The notes beneath the pieces were generated by a model. It was not told where the DNA came from. It searched no databases and was given only the letters and a program-made list of their open reading frames with translations. This document shows positions 46,558 through 55,471 of a stretch of DNA of 64,000 nt, piece after piece (the first letter of the stretch is position 1; every line of letters starts with the position of its first letter). The position numbers were made by a program, and so were the translations under genes. The stretch covers positions 1 through 64,000 of the forward strand of contig CAMBRK010000011.1 of the NCBI GenBank assembly GCA_945870185.1, given 5' to 3'. The DNA is from Aureispira sp. CCB-QB1 (GTDB lineage: Bacteria; Bacteroidota; Bacteroidia; Chitinophagales; Saprospiraceae).

Positions 46558-48585
46558 TTAAAATGTCATTCCCTTTAAAAATTTATGATAAGCTTCAGTG
46601 ATCTTTGGTAAATCATCATCCAGTTTTTTGACTTTTTCTTTTCTGGTTTTCACCTGTACTTCATGCCCATCCTTTTTCCTAACTAGATACTGCGTTTCTA
46701 TATCAAAAAGCAATTCAGCGCCATCTTCATCGCGAAGAAAGATAGGATTGCCCCTTCTGTCTTTACCCAATTTTTCGGCAATAGCCATAAACACATCATA
46801 ATCATCACTGCCATCCTGAGCCAATTGTCTTTCCAATTCTGTTTTTTTCTGCAAAAACAACAAACTAGCCTGTACGCCTACCTGCGGCAAAAAGGCTTCC
46901 ACAGCGAGATCCACAGATGCAAGAATCTTAAATTTGTCCAATATCCATTCCCTCACGGGTAAAGTATTTGGATTTCCCAAAATACCATCAGGCAACACTA
47001 TCGCCATCTTCCCGCCATCTTTAAGGAAATTAAAACATGCCTCGATAAATAGTACTTCTGGTGCATCGCTATATTTAGATAACTCATATCTAGATGCAAT
47101 ATCCTTTTCCACCTTTACTTTGGCTCCAAATGGTGGATTAGTAAATATCATGTCAAATTTGCCCCTGGCATCAGACCCATAACGGATATCTATATCATCT
47201 TTTGTTTTTAGGCTTCGATCAATGGCGGCATTAATCTTATCTATTTCTTCAGGATGATCCCATAGTGGATACGCCAATGAGTTGACATGAAAGATATTGG
47301 CATGGCCATCACCAGCCATCACCATATTCATTCTTGCAGCTTTTTTCAAATCAGGGTCAAAATCAAAACCAAATATGCTGGACTCTGCATATTTTCTTAC
47401 CCTATCATTGACTTCTATGGAATTAAATTTATCAGCTAGTAGTGGTCCATCGAGTTCAGAAAATAATTGTTTGGCTATTTGTTTTCTCACATGATCAAGC
47501 ACCATGACTACAAATCCACCCGACCCAACAGCAATATCCAGTATCCTGTCATTTTCAGTCGGATTTAACATTTCCACCATAGATCTTACGATGTTCCTAG
47601 GTGTAAAAAACTGACCAGCTTCTTGCTTGAGCGTATTACTTACGATGGTTTCATAAGCCATACCTTTTACATCCACCGTAGCATCCATCAACGAGTACTT
47701 GGCCAACGCACCGGCAATAAAGGACAACCCTTTATCTGTCAGCCCAATGGCTTCATTTCCATCAAATACTTCAGAAAATATTTCATCAGATTTCAATTCA
47801 TCAAACAAACCCTTGATTCTATCTGCAACCGCTCTTCTTCCTTCAGGTGTATTTTGTTCCTTGACACCTACCCAAAACTTCCGTCTGTAACTTTCGCCTT
47901 TTTCAGCACAGATGAACCTTCTTTTTTCGTCATATAGCTTGCAAAATATCAAATTTAACAGCTGCCAGAAAGCATCTTTCTTCCGACCTTCATTACCATA
48001 AATATAGTCATGAGATCGTTTGAATACCCGTATGAGCGTGTCATTGGCTGGCTTACGACTATACGACCTGTCAGCTCGATCTAGGTCATCAATAGTTTCC
48101 CCCTCACCAGGGAAATCAGATAGATCTACAAAATTATAATCGTAACCAATAGCATCATCCTCTTTTTGAAGAAAATGCAGGTCAGCACCATTGGTCCATA
48201 ATCCAAACTCGCAGCTTTCTATAGCAGCCATGGCATTTTCGAGAGTGGCAGTCAGCCCCTTAGATTTATCAGATTCTTTGATCTTTTCATCATGAACGAT
48301 ACATACTCTAATGACATGACTTTGGTCATGTGCTCCACCAGAACTAAAGACAACAAGATCAACCTTTTGCTTTTTGGGTTTATTGGTTTCTAAGTCTATA
48401 TATTCTATCTTAAAGTCACGTTCCATATCGCTCAGGTCAAACCCATATTCTTCATTGAGCATCAAGATGACAGATTGAAGGTTACTCTCATAATTCGTAA
48501 TCTTTTTTGTGGCACCTGTCAATATACACAAAAGTTGATTGTCATCCAATACAACGTCTTCTTGTTCCATTACTTCATTTTCCAT
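46558..48585 (-). CDS. mad2: N6-adenine DNA methylase (HsdM-like, Mad2)
   Basis: This 675-aa methyltransferase transfers a methyl group from SAM to adenine N6. It shows GQFFTPR (324-330), SAM motif I DIAVGSGGF (350-358) and catalytic NPPF (483-486) in MIFTNPPFGAK, all typical of type I HsdM. The N-terminal 200 aa carry a type I N-domain (LVVFSSGGAHDQSHVIR). It must rely on the HsdS-like Mad5 for sequence recognition. It overlaps the Mad1 gene by 11 bp. Methylation would protect the host DNA from the other MADS proteins. No HsdR is encoded here, which separates this locus from a normal type I system. Confidence 0.9.
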   Translation of the reverse strand: MENEVMEQEDVVLDDNQLLCILTGATKKITNYESNLQSVILMLNEEYGFDLSDMERDFKIEYIDLETNKPKKQKVDLVVFSSGGAHDQSHVIRVCIVHDEKIKESDKSKGLTATLENAMAAIESCEFGLWTNGADLHFLQKEDDAIGYDYNFVDLSDFPGEGETIDDLDRADRSYSRKPANDTLIRVFKRSHDYIYGNEGRKKDAFWQLLNLIFCKLYDEKRRFICAEKGESYRRKFWVGVKEQNTPEGRRAVADRIKGLFDELKSDEIFSEVFDGNEAIGLTDKGLSFIAGALAKYSLMDATVDVKGMAYETIVSNTLKQEAGQFFTPRNIVRSMVEMLNPTENDRILDIAVGSGGFVVMVLDHVRKQIAKQLFSELDGPLLADKFNSIEVNDRVRKYAESSIFGFDFDPDLKKAARMNMVMAGDGHANIFHVNSLAYPLWDHPEEIDKINAAIDRSLKTKDDIDIRYGSDARGKFDMIFTNPPFGAKVKVEKDIASRYELSKYSDAPEVLFIEACFNFLKDGGKMAIVLPDGILGNPNTLPVREWILDKFKILASVDLAVEAFLPQVGVQASLLFLQKKTELERQLAQDGSDDYDVFMAIAEKLGKDRRGNPIFLRDEDGAELLFDIETQYLVRKKDGHEVQVKTRKEKVKKLDDDLPKITEAYHKFLKGMTF

Positions 48586-49309
48586 TCTTATCCATGTTTT
48601 TTAATAAATTCTGAATTTCAGCTTTTTTATCCCGTCGCGAAGCATACCGTATAAGCTTACTTCTATTGACATTATACTTCTTAAATGCTATCTCAAATAA
48701 ATTTGTAAATTCAATCCCCAATGACCCCTGCAAAATATCAGCTTCATACAACACATTAACCAAAATCCCTTCCAGTGTAAAGGAATTAAAATCATCACCT
48801 TTATAGGTAGGAGCCTCTGATACAAGCGTGGTAAGTATTATAGCTTCATTCTGCGCATTGATATACCTGTGCATGGTCTCTTTATCTGTATGTAAAAATA
48901 CCTGTTTACTGAAATCCAGCATTTTATCATACAATTGATCCAATTCATCTTTTGGCGCAGAGATAAACATCCACTCTTTTTCTATGGGTTGATCAATAAT
49001 TTCACTCAACAAGTGAGTATCAAATACATACAGATCATAGGGAACAAGGCCCTTTATTCTTTTAAGTTGCCTCTTAGTCTTAGCAGATATCATAGGTACA
49101 AACACTGGTTTATATTCAAATGAATACAATCCTCTACCCACTTGAAAGACCAGTTTTTCTTTTTTCAATTGAAATATTCGCCATCCTACAGTACTAGGTG
49201 CCACATCAGGATTCGCATTGCGAATAGCCGTAGCCAACTCCTTCGTCGAGAAGTATTGTTGGTTCTTAAACCTATTTTTTAAGTGGTTGAATATCTCAGT
49301 ATTAAGCAT
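48575..49309 (-). CDS. mad1: Mad1-like helix-turn-helix protein (DUF6577-type)
   Basis: This 244-aa protein has an N-terminal winged helix (about 15-60: YFSTKELATAIRNANPDVAP, then TVGWRIFQLKKEKLVFQ) and a C-terminal domain that resembles AbiEi-like antitoxin or DUF6577 proteins (VFDTHLLSEIIDQPIEKEWM). It is the first gene of the operon and is divergent from the HEPN/SecB-like triplet. MADS loci begin with such a regulator (Mad1). Likely role: autoregulation of the operon, possibly binding the inverted repeat TGGCAA/TTGCCA at 49363-49387. Cytosolic. Confidence 0.75.
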   Translation of the reverse strand: MLNTEIFNHLKNRFKNQQYFSTKELATAIRNANPDVAPSTVGWRIFQLKKEKLVFQVGRGLYSFEYKPVFVPMISAKTKRQLKRIKGLVPYDLYVFDTHLLSEIIDQPIEKEWMFISAPKDELDQLYDKMLDFSKQVFLHTDKETMHRYINAQNEAIILTTLVSEAPTYKGDDFNSFTLEGILVNVLYEADILQGSLGIEFTNLFEIAFKKYNVNRSKLIRYASRRDKKAEIQNLLKNMDKNGK

Positions 49310-49448
49310 GGACTATTAAATTGGCTCCAATGTATGAAGTTCAGAATATTAAAACAAATTTTTGGCAATAATATTGTCTTTTTGCCATATATTTGATATA
49401 AATCATACATCACAACTAAACTTTCTTTAGGTATCGATAAACAATTGT

Positions 49449-49470
49449 ATAAGTATTGTACTTATATTTG
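49449..49470 (+). promoter_or_regulatory. Palindromic operator overlapping a promoter
   Basis: ATAAGTA-TTG-TACTTAT (49449-49465) is a 7-bp-arm palindrome whose right arm runs into the -7 element TATATTTG (49463-49470). A protein bound here would block transcription of the HEPN/SecB-like triplet, as in autoregulated toxin-antitoxin operons. Confidence 0.55.
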
Positions 49471-49487
49471 CACAATATTTGAGTACC

Positions 49488-49877
49488 ATGCGAATCCTTT
49501 TAGATAAATCTTTATCAAATATTGAAGCAGCTGAGCTTTTACATCAGGAAGAAATGTACGCATCTAGTGTCCATTGTTCTTACTATAGCAGTATTCAATT
49601 AATGAGGCACCTTCTATTTAATAAGTTTGGTTTTGACGAAATGGAATTTGATGGAAGACCTGAAATACAAGATAAAGGTTCTCATAATTATTTAATAAAT
49701 TTCATTAGAAACAAACTTGACCCTTATGCAAGCAGAGCATATAGTTCAGGTATTAGTGACTTAAAGAAATGTAGAAAGGAAGCTGATTACATGCAAATCA
49801 AAATTTTAGAAATTAATAGTCAGAAAGCATTAGATTTAGCAAAAAATATAAATTCTAAATTACAAGTTTTATTATGA
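49488..49877 (+). CDS. HEPN-domain protein
   Basis: This 129-aa protein starts MRILLDKSLSNIEAAELLHQ; a TTG three codons upstream is the only alternative. The pattern SSVHCSYYSSIQLMRHLLFN, SHNYLINFI and a C-terminal LKKCRKEADY matches small HEPN proteins, some of which are RNase toxins, some partners of nucleotidyltransferases. I see no clean Rx4-6H motif (the nearest, R then H nine residues on, is too long), so catalysis is uncertain. It is followed with 4-bp overlaps by an unknown gene and a SecB-like gene, in one operon with a palindromic operator. Confidence 0.75.
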   Translation: MRILLDKSLSNIEAAELLHQEEMYASSVHCSYYSSIQLMRHLLFNKFGFDEMEFDGRPEIQDKGSHNYLINFIRNKLDPYASRAYSSGISDLKKCRKEADYMQIKILEINSQKALDLAKNINSKLQVLL

Positions 49878-50371
49878 GCCCAAAAGAATTTTTAATCAAC
49901 AAAATAGATTATTTGGTGGTAAAATACCCATCCATAAATTGTAAATATGCTTTTGATGGCTTTGACAATACACATACCATAGAGATTACGCCTACATCTT
50001 TTTATCATCAGGATGAGTTTTTTTTATTGGATGAAAATGATATTTATGCTGAATTCTTTCAGTTATTTCCATATGAAGGATTATTTTTCATCTCGGGTGA
50101 GAATGAATTTCCTGTTACCAATCCTATTTACATTAAGTCTGGTGGGTCATTTATAGATTACAGAGAATTTGTAAACTTTAATCAGATAGATGCAATCGAG
50201 TTAGAAACAAGTACCTTGGAGTCTCATGAGTTTTCTGCCGAAAATCACTTATTGCCTTTTATGTCTGTAGATGTAATATCAAATTTTCAAAATCAAATCC
50301 ACAATGATTTATGGGATAACCTTAAGTCAAATACCACCATTGGTACAAATAAATTCGCATTAGCAGCATGA
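49874..50371 (+). CDS. Unknown protein between the HEPN and SecB-like genes
   Basis: This 165-aa protein starts MSPKEFLINKIDYLVVKYPS. It is acidic and rich in F, Y and D (ALFYHQDEFFLLDENDIYAEF-like block, then LFPYEGLFFISGENEF). No family is recognised. It overlaps the HEPN gene by 4 bp (ATGA) and the SecB-like gene by 4 bp. In known toxin-antitoxin-chaperone operons the middle gene can be an antitoxin whose stability depends on a SecB-like chaperone; this gene is the natural candidate for either toxin or antitoxin here. Confidence 0.75.
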   Translation: MSPKEFLINKIDYLVVKYPSINCKYAFDGFDNTHTIEITPTSFYHQDEFFLLDENDIYAEFFQLFPYEGLFFISGENEFPVTNPIYIKSGGSFIDYREFVNFNQIDAIELETSTLESHEFSAENHLLPFMSVDVISNFQNQIHNDLWDNLKSNTTIGTNKFALAA

Positions 50372-50793
50372 CAAATATAGATAGCTCAGAAAGTGGTTTT
50401 AAAATTGAAAGTCTTACTTTAGTTGATTGTAAGTTTTCCCGTGGACCTAAAATTTCATCCAATAAGAGTGATGTAGATTTAAAACACGATCTTCAGGTAG
50501 ATGTATCCATTAAAGATAATCAAGTTTTTGTGGTAGAGAAATTTAAAATTGACCAATCAAACAATGATCAGTTTGAATTTAACATTGAAGTAACCATGCT
50601 TGGCATTTTTTCAAAAGTTGGCGAGATGTCTTTGTCTTTAGAAGAATTTGGTTATGTTAATGGTGCTGCAATAATATTTCCATACATCAGAGAGCAAGTT
50701 TCAAATCTATCTTTAAAAGGTGGTTTAGGTAACATTATCCTTCCACCAGCAAATTTTGTAAATCTTTATAATAACAAATCATCAGTTAAGTAA
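50368..50793 (+). CDS. SecB-like chaperone
   Basis: The 141-aa protein has the SecB core near its C-terminus: GAAIIFPYIREQVSNLSLKG, then GNIILPPANFVNLY, equivalent to the 'P..RE.i..l....g.p.l.L.pvnF..ly' of SecB. The N-terminal half is beta-rich (FKIESLTLVDCKFSRGPKIS, then DLQVDVSIKDNQVF). General SecB serves export; element-borne SecB-like proteins coupled to toxin-antitoxin genes (TAC systems) instead fold and protect the antitoxin. The 4-bp overlap with the preceding gene favours the TAC interpretation. Confidence 0.8.
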   Translation: MTNIDSSESGFKIESLTLVDCKFSRGPKISSNKSDVDLKHDLQVDVSIKDNQVFVVEKFKIDQSNNDQFEFNIEVTMLGIFSKVGEMSLSLEEFGYVNGAAIIFPYIREQVSNLSLKGGLGNIILPPANFVNLYNNKSSVK

Positions 50794-50812
50794 AAAGATA
50801 CCATTGTTTTTC

Positions 50813-50931
50813 CGAAGTTGCAATAAGACCATTATTGCACTTTTGGGCCTTCCCTTATTGGCGTTGCAAATTCAATTTGCAACGTGACCTTCACCCATTG
50901 ATAGTTTTGTTTGTCGAATTTTGCAACTTCG
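50813..50931. repeat. 119-bp nested inverted repeat
   Basis: The outer arms CGAAGTTGCAA (50813-50823) and TTGCAACTTCG (50921-50931) enclose a perfect palindrome at 50872-50894 (11-bp arms CGTTGCAAATT/AATTTGCAACG around one base). It lies 20 bp after the SecB-like gene and could be a terminator pair, a small transposable repeat or a binding site. Confidence 0.55.
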
Positions 50932-52255
50932 ATACCATATTTTTGCGGTCACTGAACGATCCACCTATGTTTTACTGGACTTGTAAACTTGTTTGCAAGC
51001 AAAACATCCAATTTACGGCATAGCAGCAGAATATAAAGTGAAGCCCCAAATAGTTGCTAAGTTTCCGGACCAGATAGAAATAAAGCAAAATCTAAAATAT
51101 GACTTATTTCCTCGATTAAATTGGCAAACTATCCTAATAATTGCCCCAAATCCCTCCATCCTACGGCACACTTCATTCCTTCACTCATTGCGTTTGCTAC
51201 ATTTCACTATGTTCTCATTACACTGCACTTCATTCATTCATACATTCAGAGAGCCTACGGATTCCCGCAGCATAAGTATCTCCGTCATTTCATTGCACTC
51301 TCCATCCCATATTCAGATCAGCAAGCAGCATTAGAAAGATCATCCCCTAAAAGAAGAAATAAATAATGTTTTCTAATGCTACACTTGCTTCACTTCATGC
51401 ACAACTAAGAGTTTCATTTCATTCCTACTATACACATGCTCTTTAGCCTAGCTTCTTTTGGTCCCCGTTTCAAATTGGATGTAGTCAAAAAATATATCAC
51501 GTATCATGCAGCAAAGGTACAGGGAATGCATCTGACACAAGAAGTACCGCTGCGCTATATGTCACATATCTCCACACTTACAGGTAGTATATGATGTCAT
51601 ATTCCTTCTTTTAGTCAGATCCACCCTGTGATCACGGCACCATGATACGAGATATATTTAAGAGACAGTACTTCGGCTGGTGGCTAGTGTGTTCTCGAGT
51701 GGCTTCTACTTCAGTGAGTGTTGAGTTCGGTAAGTTGCCTTATGATTTAGTATGTATTCAGTGTTTTGGGTACAGGTTTTTCATTAGTCAGTTACCATTT
51801 TAGTTCAGTGTTTTTCAGTAGCTCTCAGTGATGGGGGCTTTTTTTATATCCGCATCATTAATAGTGGACTTGTAAACTTGTTTGCAAGCTATCCCTTTAA
51901 TGGAGTTGTAAACTTGTTTTCAAAATTATCCACACAAAACTTAATCCTTATTACTCCATACCATAACATCTTCCCCAACTCTTTTTTTGCCTATACTCAA
52001 AGCCTAACTTCATAAGCTGTGTGCCAAAGGCACTTCTTTTTTGTCGGGCGCTTGCTCCTTTCAGTCCGCTGCGTTCGCCCTTTCACAGGTTATATGGCAT
52101 ACTGTCTCAGCCATAGACCAGAATGTTCCAGCCACTTGCTCTACCCATAGCGCTTCATGTTCATAGAGTACGCTTAACTCCAAATCCTAACACAATTGTA
52201 CACTATGCCCATGAACGCTATCTTTGCCTACCCGCTAAGTGGCTTTGACGCAGTT

Positions 52256-52332
52256 ACATAGTATCTACCATAATGACAAGTACCGTTTCACTATATGTAC
52301 CATATTCCTTGTCATTATGGTAGATACTATGT
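52256..52332. repeat. Hairpin with perfect 25-bp arms
   Basis: Arms 52256-52280 and 52308-52332 are exact inverse complements (core TATCTACCATAATGACAAG) with a 27-nt loop. There is no adjacent U-tract, so it is not a simple terminator. Confidence 0.7.
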
Positions 52333-52835
52333 GTATATCAGCTTACATTCTGGCGGCTATGGCTGGCAGTATTTTCGCTGCTTCCTGTATCTGTGCCATC
52401 GCATCCACATCATGTATCCTTTCAGGAGCATTACATTTACATCATGAGTATGCATGGCACATCTACCGCAGCTCATTTTATTTGTTTTGGTGGCGGCCAT
52501 GTGGGTGCATCTAGTACGCACAGCCACATTCGTACCTCACATTACTCCTGTACGCACTATCTGCACCGCCGCCACTAAAATCTTCTTCCTGATATTACCA
52601 CCTCTGGTGGTATGTTTTTTATGGCATGGTCAGGCTCAGGGCTGTATAACCTGCCTCCCAGTGTTCGTACCTCACTAACTCCTTAACCGAGCCTAAAGGC
52701 ATCGGAGAAAATCCACTCCCTGTTTTCACCACTTCTAGTGGTTTGTTTTCAGTTGCAATTTCAGAATTAATGGCTCAATCTTTTGACTTTTAGTCTCCTA
52801 TGTTTAAAAAAAACTACCATTTAAAAAAGAACCCA

Positions 52836-52843
52836 TACCTTTG
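52836..52843 (+). promoter_or_regulatory. Promoter -7 element (TACCTTTG)
   Basis: A perfect TAnnTTTG element lies 183 nt before the first gene of the Gabija-like operon. No convincing -33 element was seen, and a long leader would result. Confidence 0.35.
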
Positions 52844-53025
52844 AGCACGATATGTTATTTTGGGAAGTATTTAAAATAGTATGTCACCCATTTAAAAATA
52901 AATTTTATAACCAAACTTTCGCATTTTGATATTATTAATATGACTTGAAAATCAGTGAGATATAGTGAATTTATTTAAATAGGAGTATAGCAAATAAGTA
53001 CGTTAGAAAAAAAAAAATATAAAAA

Positions 53026-53868
53026 ATGGACGAATTAATAGAAGATGTTAGAAAATTATTACAAAATGATTTTCAAATGCACTTATTTGATGCAGCAATA
53101 GATAACTTAAATGCATCAGAAAATAAACTATGTTATAATAATTTTGCATATAGTATGAGAGAATTGTCAAGACATATTCTTAAAGATCTATCACCTGATG
53201 ATAAGGTTTTAAATAGTTCTTGGTATACAAACGAAATTCCTGATAATGAAAATGGAATAACAAGAGCTCAAAGAATCAAATTTGCTATTCAAGGTGGATT
53301 ATCAAATGAATACATAAAAGATAAACTTAACATCGCTGACCAAATAAATTTAAAGAAGAAAAATCTTGTAGATCAAATAAGTAAACTCAGCAAATATACT
53401 CACATAAATGAAGAAAGCTTTGGTATCAATGAATCAAGTGTAAAGGAGAAGTCTATTGAAAACTTGAAAGCATTTAAGGAATTTGCATTTATGATTGATG
53501 AGACCAGAAATGAATTGATGAGAAAACTGGAAGATATTACAAACAATAAATTGGTTAGTGAAGTCATATTTAATGTTTATTCAGAAATTGACATACTTGC
53601 ACCAAAGCATCATATTGAAAATCTAATAGCGACAAAATCAAGTATAACTTGCATTACAGACAAAAGTGTTGAAGTCAATTCACAAGGAAATGTATTCGTT
53701 GTGCTTGAATACGGTAATAAGGAAGAAAGATCAAATAATGATGGTCTTGATATGTGTTTGGAATTTCCATTTATGAGTAACCTTGCTTTTATAATAAATG
53801 ATAGATTTCCGAATGGTTCCAATGAAGTTCAGACCTTTGATGTTGATACATCTTCTTGGTATGAGTAA
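53026..53868 (+). CDS. HEPN-like protein (pEK499_p136-type) preceding the Gabija genes
   Basis: The 280-aa protein starts MDELIEDVRKLLQNDFQMHL. Residues 40-60 read FAYSMRELSRHILKDLSPDD and contain R45-x4-H50, an Rx4H HEPN motif. The next block, SWYTNEIPDNENGITRAQRI, then KFAIQGGLS, agrees with what I recall of the pEK499_p136 HEPN family. The C-terminus is beta-rich and unknown. It ends 40 bp before gajA-like and is on the same strand, so it is probably an extra member of that operon, perhaps an RNase effector or regulator. Family assignment is from memory. Confidence 0.65.
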   Translation: MDELIEDVRKLLQNDFQMHLFDAAIDNLNASENKLCYNNFAYSMRELSRHILKDLSPDDKVLNSSWYTNEIPDNENGITRAQRIKFAIQGGLSNEYIKDKLNIADQINLKKKNLVDQISKLSKYTHINEESFGINESSVKEKSIENLKAFKEFAFMIDETRNELMRKLEDITNNKLVSEVIFNVYSEIDILAPKHHIENLIATKSSITCITDKSVEVNSQGNVFVVLEYGNKEERSNNDGLDMCLEFPFMSNLAFIINDRFPNGSNEVQTFDVDTSSWYE

Positions 53869-53908
53869 AAAAGCAAGTGGCTAACAAACAATATAACATA
53901 AATTGACA

Positions 53909-55471
53909 ATGAATTTTATAACCAAGCTCAAACTTAAAAACTTTAAACGCTTCGACTCATTTGCCGTTGACTTTGATGACAATATAAATATCCTTGTTGG
54001 CGACAATGAATCGGGAAAATCGAGTTTAATAGAAGCAATTAGCCTTGTTTTAAGCGGTAGTAGAAGCAAAGTGGAAACAACGGGCTTAGAAAATATTTTT
54101 AACTCGAAAGCAGTAAGTGATTTTTTAGCTTCCGATAAAAATTATGAAAATCTCCCGAATGTGTTTATCGAAGTTTATTTCAACGAACAACATAACATTG
54201 AACTTTCTGGAAAAAACAATTCAGATAAAATTGTTTGTGATGGACTTAAGCTCGAAATTGTTCCAAATGATGATTTTGGTAAAGACATTAAATCAATACT
54301 TTCTCAAAGTGAGCCAGTATTCCCTTATGAATTCTATAGCATTAAATTTTCAACTTTTTCAGGTGAAGCATATTCGAGCTACAAAAAGTATTTAAGACAT
54401 ATCCTTGTTGACAATAGCCAGATAAGCAGCGAGTATGCGATAAAAGAATATGTAAAAGATATGTATAATTCTTATGCAGATCCTTTAGAAAAAAGTATAC
54501 ACCAAAATGAATACAGAAAGCACAAAGAAAATTTTAAAAATGTTGTTTTAACAGGACTAAATTCTAAAGTCCCAGACTACGATTTTTCAATAAGAAATAA
54601 CTCGAAAGCAAATTTAGAAACGGATTTAACTCTTACGGAAGGAAGTATAAGTATTGAAAATAAGGGTAAAGGAATTCAATGCTTTATAAAAACCAAATTC
54701 GCTCTAAGTAAAGCAGAAGAAAATTTGGATGTAGTGTTAATTGAAGAGCCAGAAAACCATCTTAGTCATATAAATATGAAAAAATTGATTAAGGAAATTG
54801 AAGGGTCAGAAAAGAAGCAGATTATCATTTCTACTCATAGTAATATGATAAGTAGTAGGCTTAATCTAAGAAACTCAATTCTTCTTAATAGCAATAGCAA
54901 TGTTCCTGTTCATTTAAAAGGTGTCGATGAAGAAACAGCAAAATTTTTCATTAAGGCTCCTGACAACAATATCCTTGAATTTGTTCTTTCCAAAAAAGTG
55001 ATACTTGTTGAAGGAGATGCTGAATTCTTATTAATGGAATCATTTTTCAGAGCAATTGCTTCAATGGATTTTGAGCAATCAGATATCCATATAATTTCCG
55101 TTGACGGAACAAGTTTTAAACGATATTTAGAAATTGCCAAGGTATTAAATATAAAAACCGCAATAATTAGAGACAACGACGGGGACTATCAAGCAAACTG
55201 TGTAAATAATTATTCAGACTATAGTAGTTTTGATTTCATCAGGGTTTTCTCCGAAACAGACCCTGCAATTTATACTTTTGAAATTTCTGTTTATCACAAT
55301 AATACAAAGATATGCGATGGCTTATTCTCGCCGGGGAGAAAAACACTGACGCCATTACAGTATATGCTTAAAAACAAAGCGGAAGTAGCTTTTCAACTCC
55401 TTGACAAAAAGTCAAATGAATTAGTAGTTCCTACCTACATTAAAAAAGCAATTGAATGGATAAGAGAGTGA
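53909..55471 (+). CDS. gajA: OLD-family ATPase-nuclease (GajA-like)
   Basis: This 520-aa protein starts MNFITKLKLKNFKRFDSFAV; an in-frame TTG two codons earlier is less likely. The ABC-type ATPase has Walker A GDNESGKS (31-38), Walker B VVLIEEPENHLSHIN and a switch histidine in IIISTHSNM. A Toprim nuclease domain follows with VILVEGDAEFLLME and AIIRDNDGDYQAN. This is the class 2 OLD arrangement, always paired with a UvrD-like helicase, known as the Gabija defence system. It is shorter than the usual 570-580 aa. GajA nicks DNA when nucleotide levels drop. The stop overlaps the helicase gene by 16 bp. Confidence 0.85.
   Translation: MNFITKLKLKNFKRFDSFAVDFDDNINILVGDNESGKSSLIEAISLVLSGSRSKVETTGLENIFNSKAVSDFLASDKNYENLPNVFIEVYFNEQHNIELSGKNNSDKIVCDGLKLEIVPNDDFGKDIKSILSQSEPVFPYEFYSIKFSTFSGEAYSSYKKYLRHILVDNSQISSEYAIKEYVKDMYNSYADPLEKSIHQNEYRKHKENFKNVVLTGLNSKVPDYDFSIRNNSKANLETDLTLTEGSISIENKGKGIQCFIKTKFALSKAEENLDVVLIEEPENHLSHINMKKLIKEIEGSEKKQIIISTHSNMISSRLNLRNSILLNSNSNVPVHLKGVDEETAKFFIKAPDNNILEFVLSKKVILVEGDAEFLLMESFFRAIASMDFEQSDIHIISVDGTSFKRYLEIAKVLNIKTAIIRDNDGDYQANCVNNYSDYSSFDFIRVFSETDPAIYTFEISVYHNNTKICDGLFSPGRKTLTPLQYMLKNKAEVAFQLLDKKSNELVVPTYIKKAIEWIRE

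Larger units (their letters stand above)
50794..53025. other. Long non-coding region with palindromes and repeats
   Basis: About 2.2 kb without a supported gene. It holds a 119-bp nested inverted repeat (50813-50931), three copies of a CTTGTAAACTTGTTTGCAAG-type motif (50976-51000, 51865-51889, 51901-51924), a perfect 25-bp-arm hairpin (52256-52332), a segment shared with 1-540 (about 52378-52650), two terminator-like stems near 52598 and 52724, and a TACCTTTG -7 element (52836-52843). The middle (51120-51800) has higher G+C and short unsupported reading frames; it may be the relic of a former gene. Confidence 0.5.

Noticed and set aside
42051-48585. Ordinary type I restriction-modification system
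   Set aside because: HsdM- and HsdS-like genes are present but no HsdR; the gene between them is a UvrD-like helicase and kinase and HerA genes follow.
21037-49309. BREX, DISARM or Dnd/Dpt defence system
   Set aside because: There is no PglZ, BrxL, DrmA/B or DndA-E gene. The gene order and the NERD-kinase plus HerA pair fit MADS better.
51121-51366. Possible 81-aa gene in the 50.8-53.0 kb gap
   Set aside because: Composition is unlike neighbouring genes (many H, F, S), there is no promoter or homologue I know, and it overlaps other frames of equal length.
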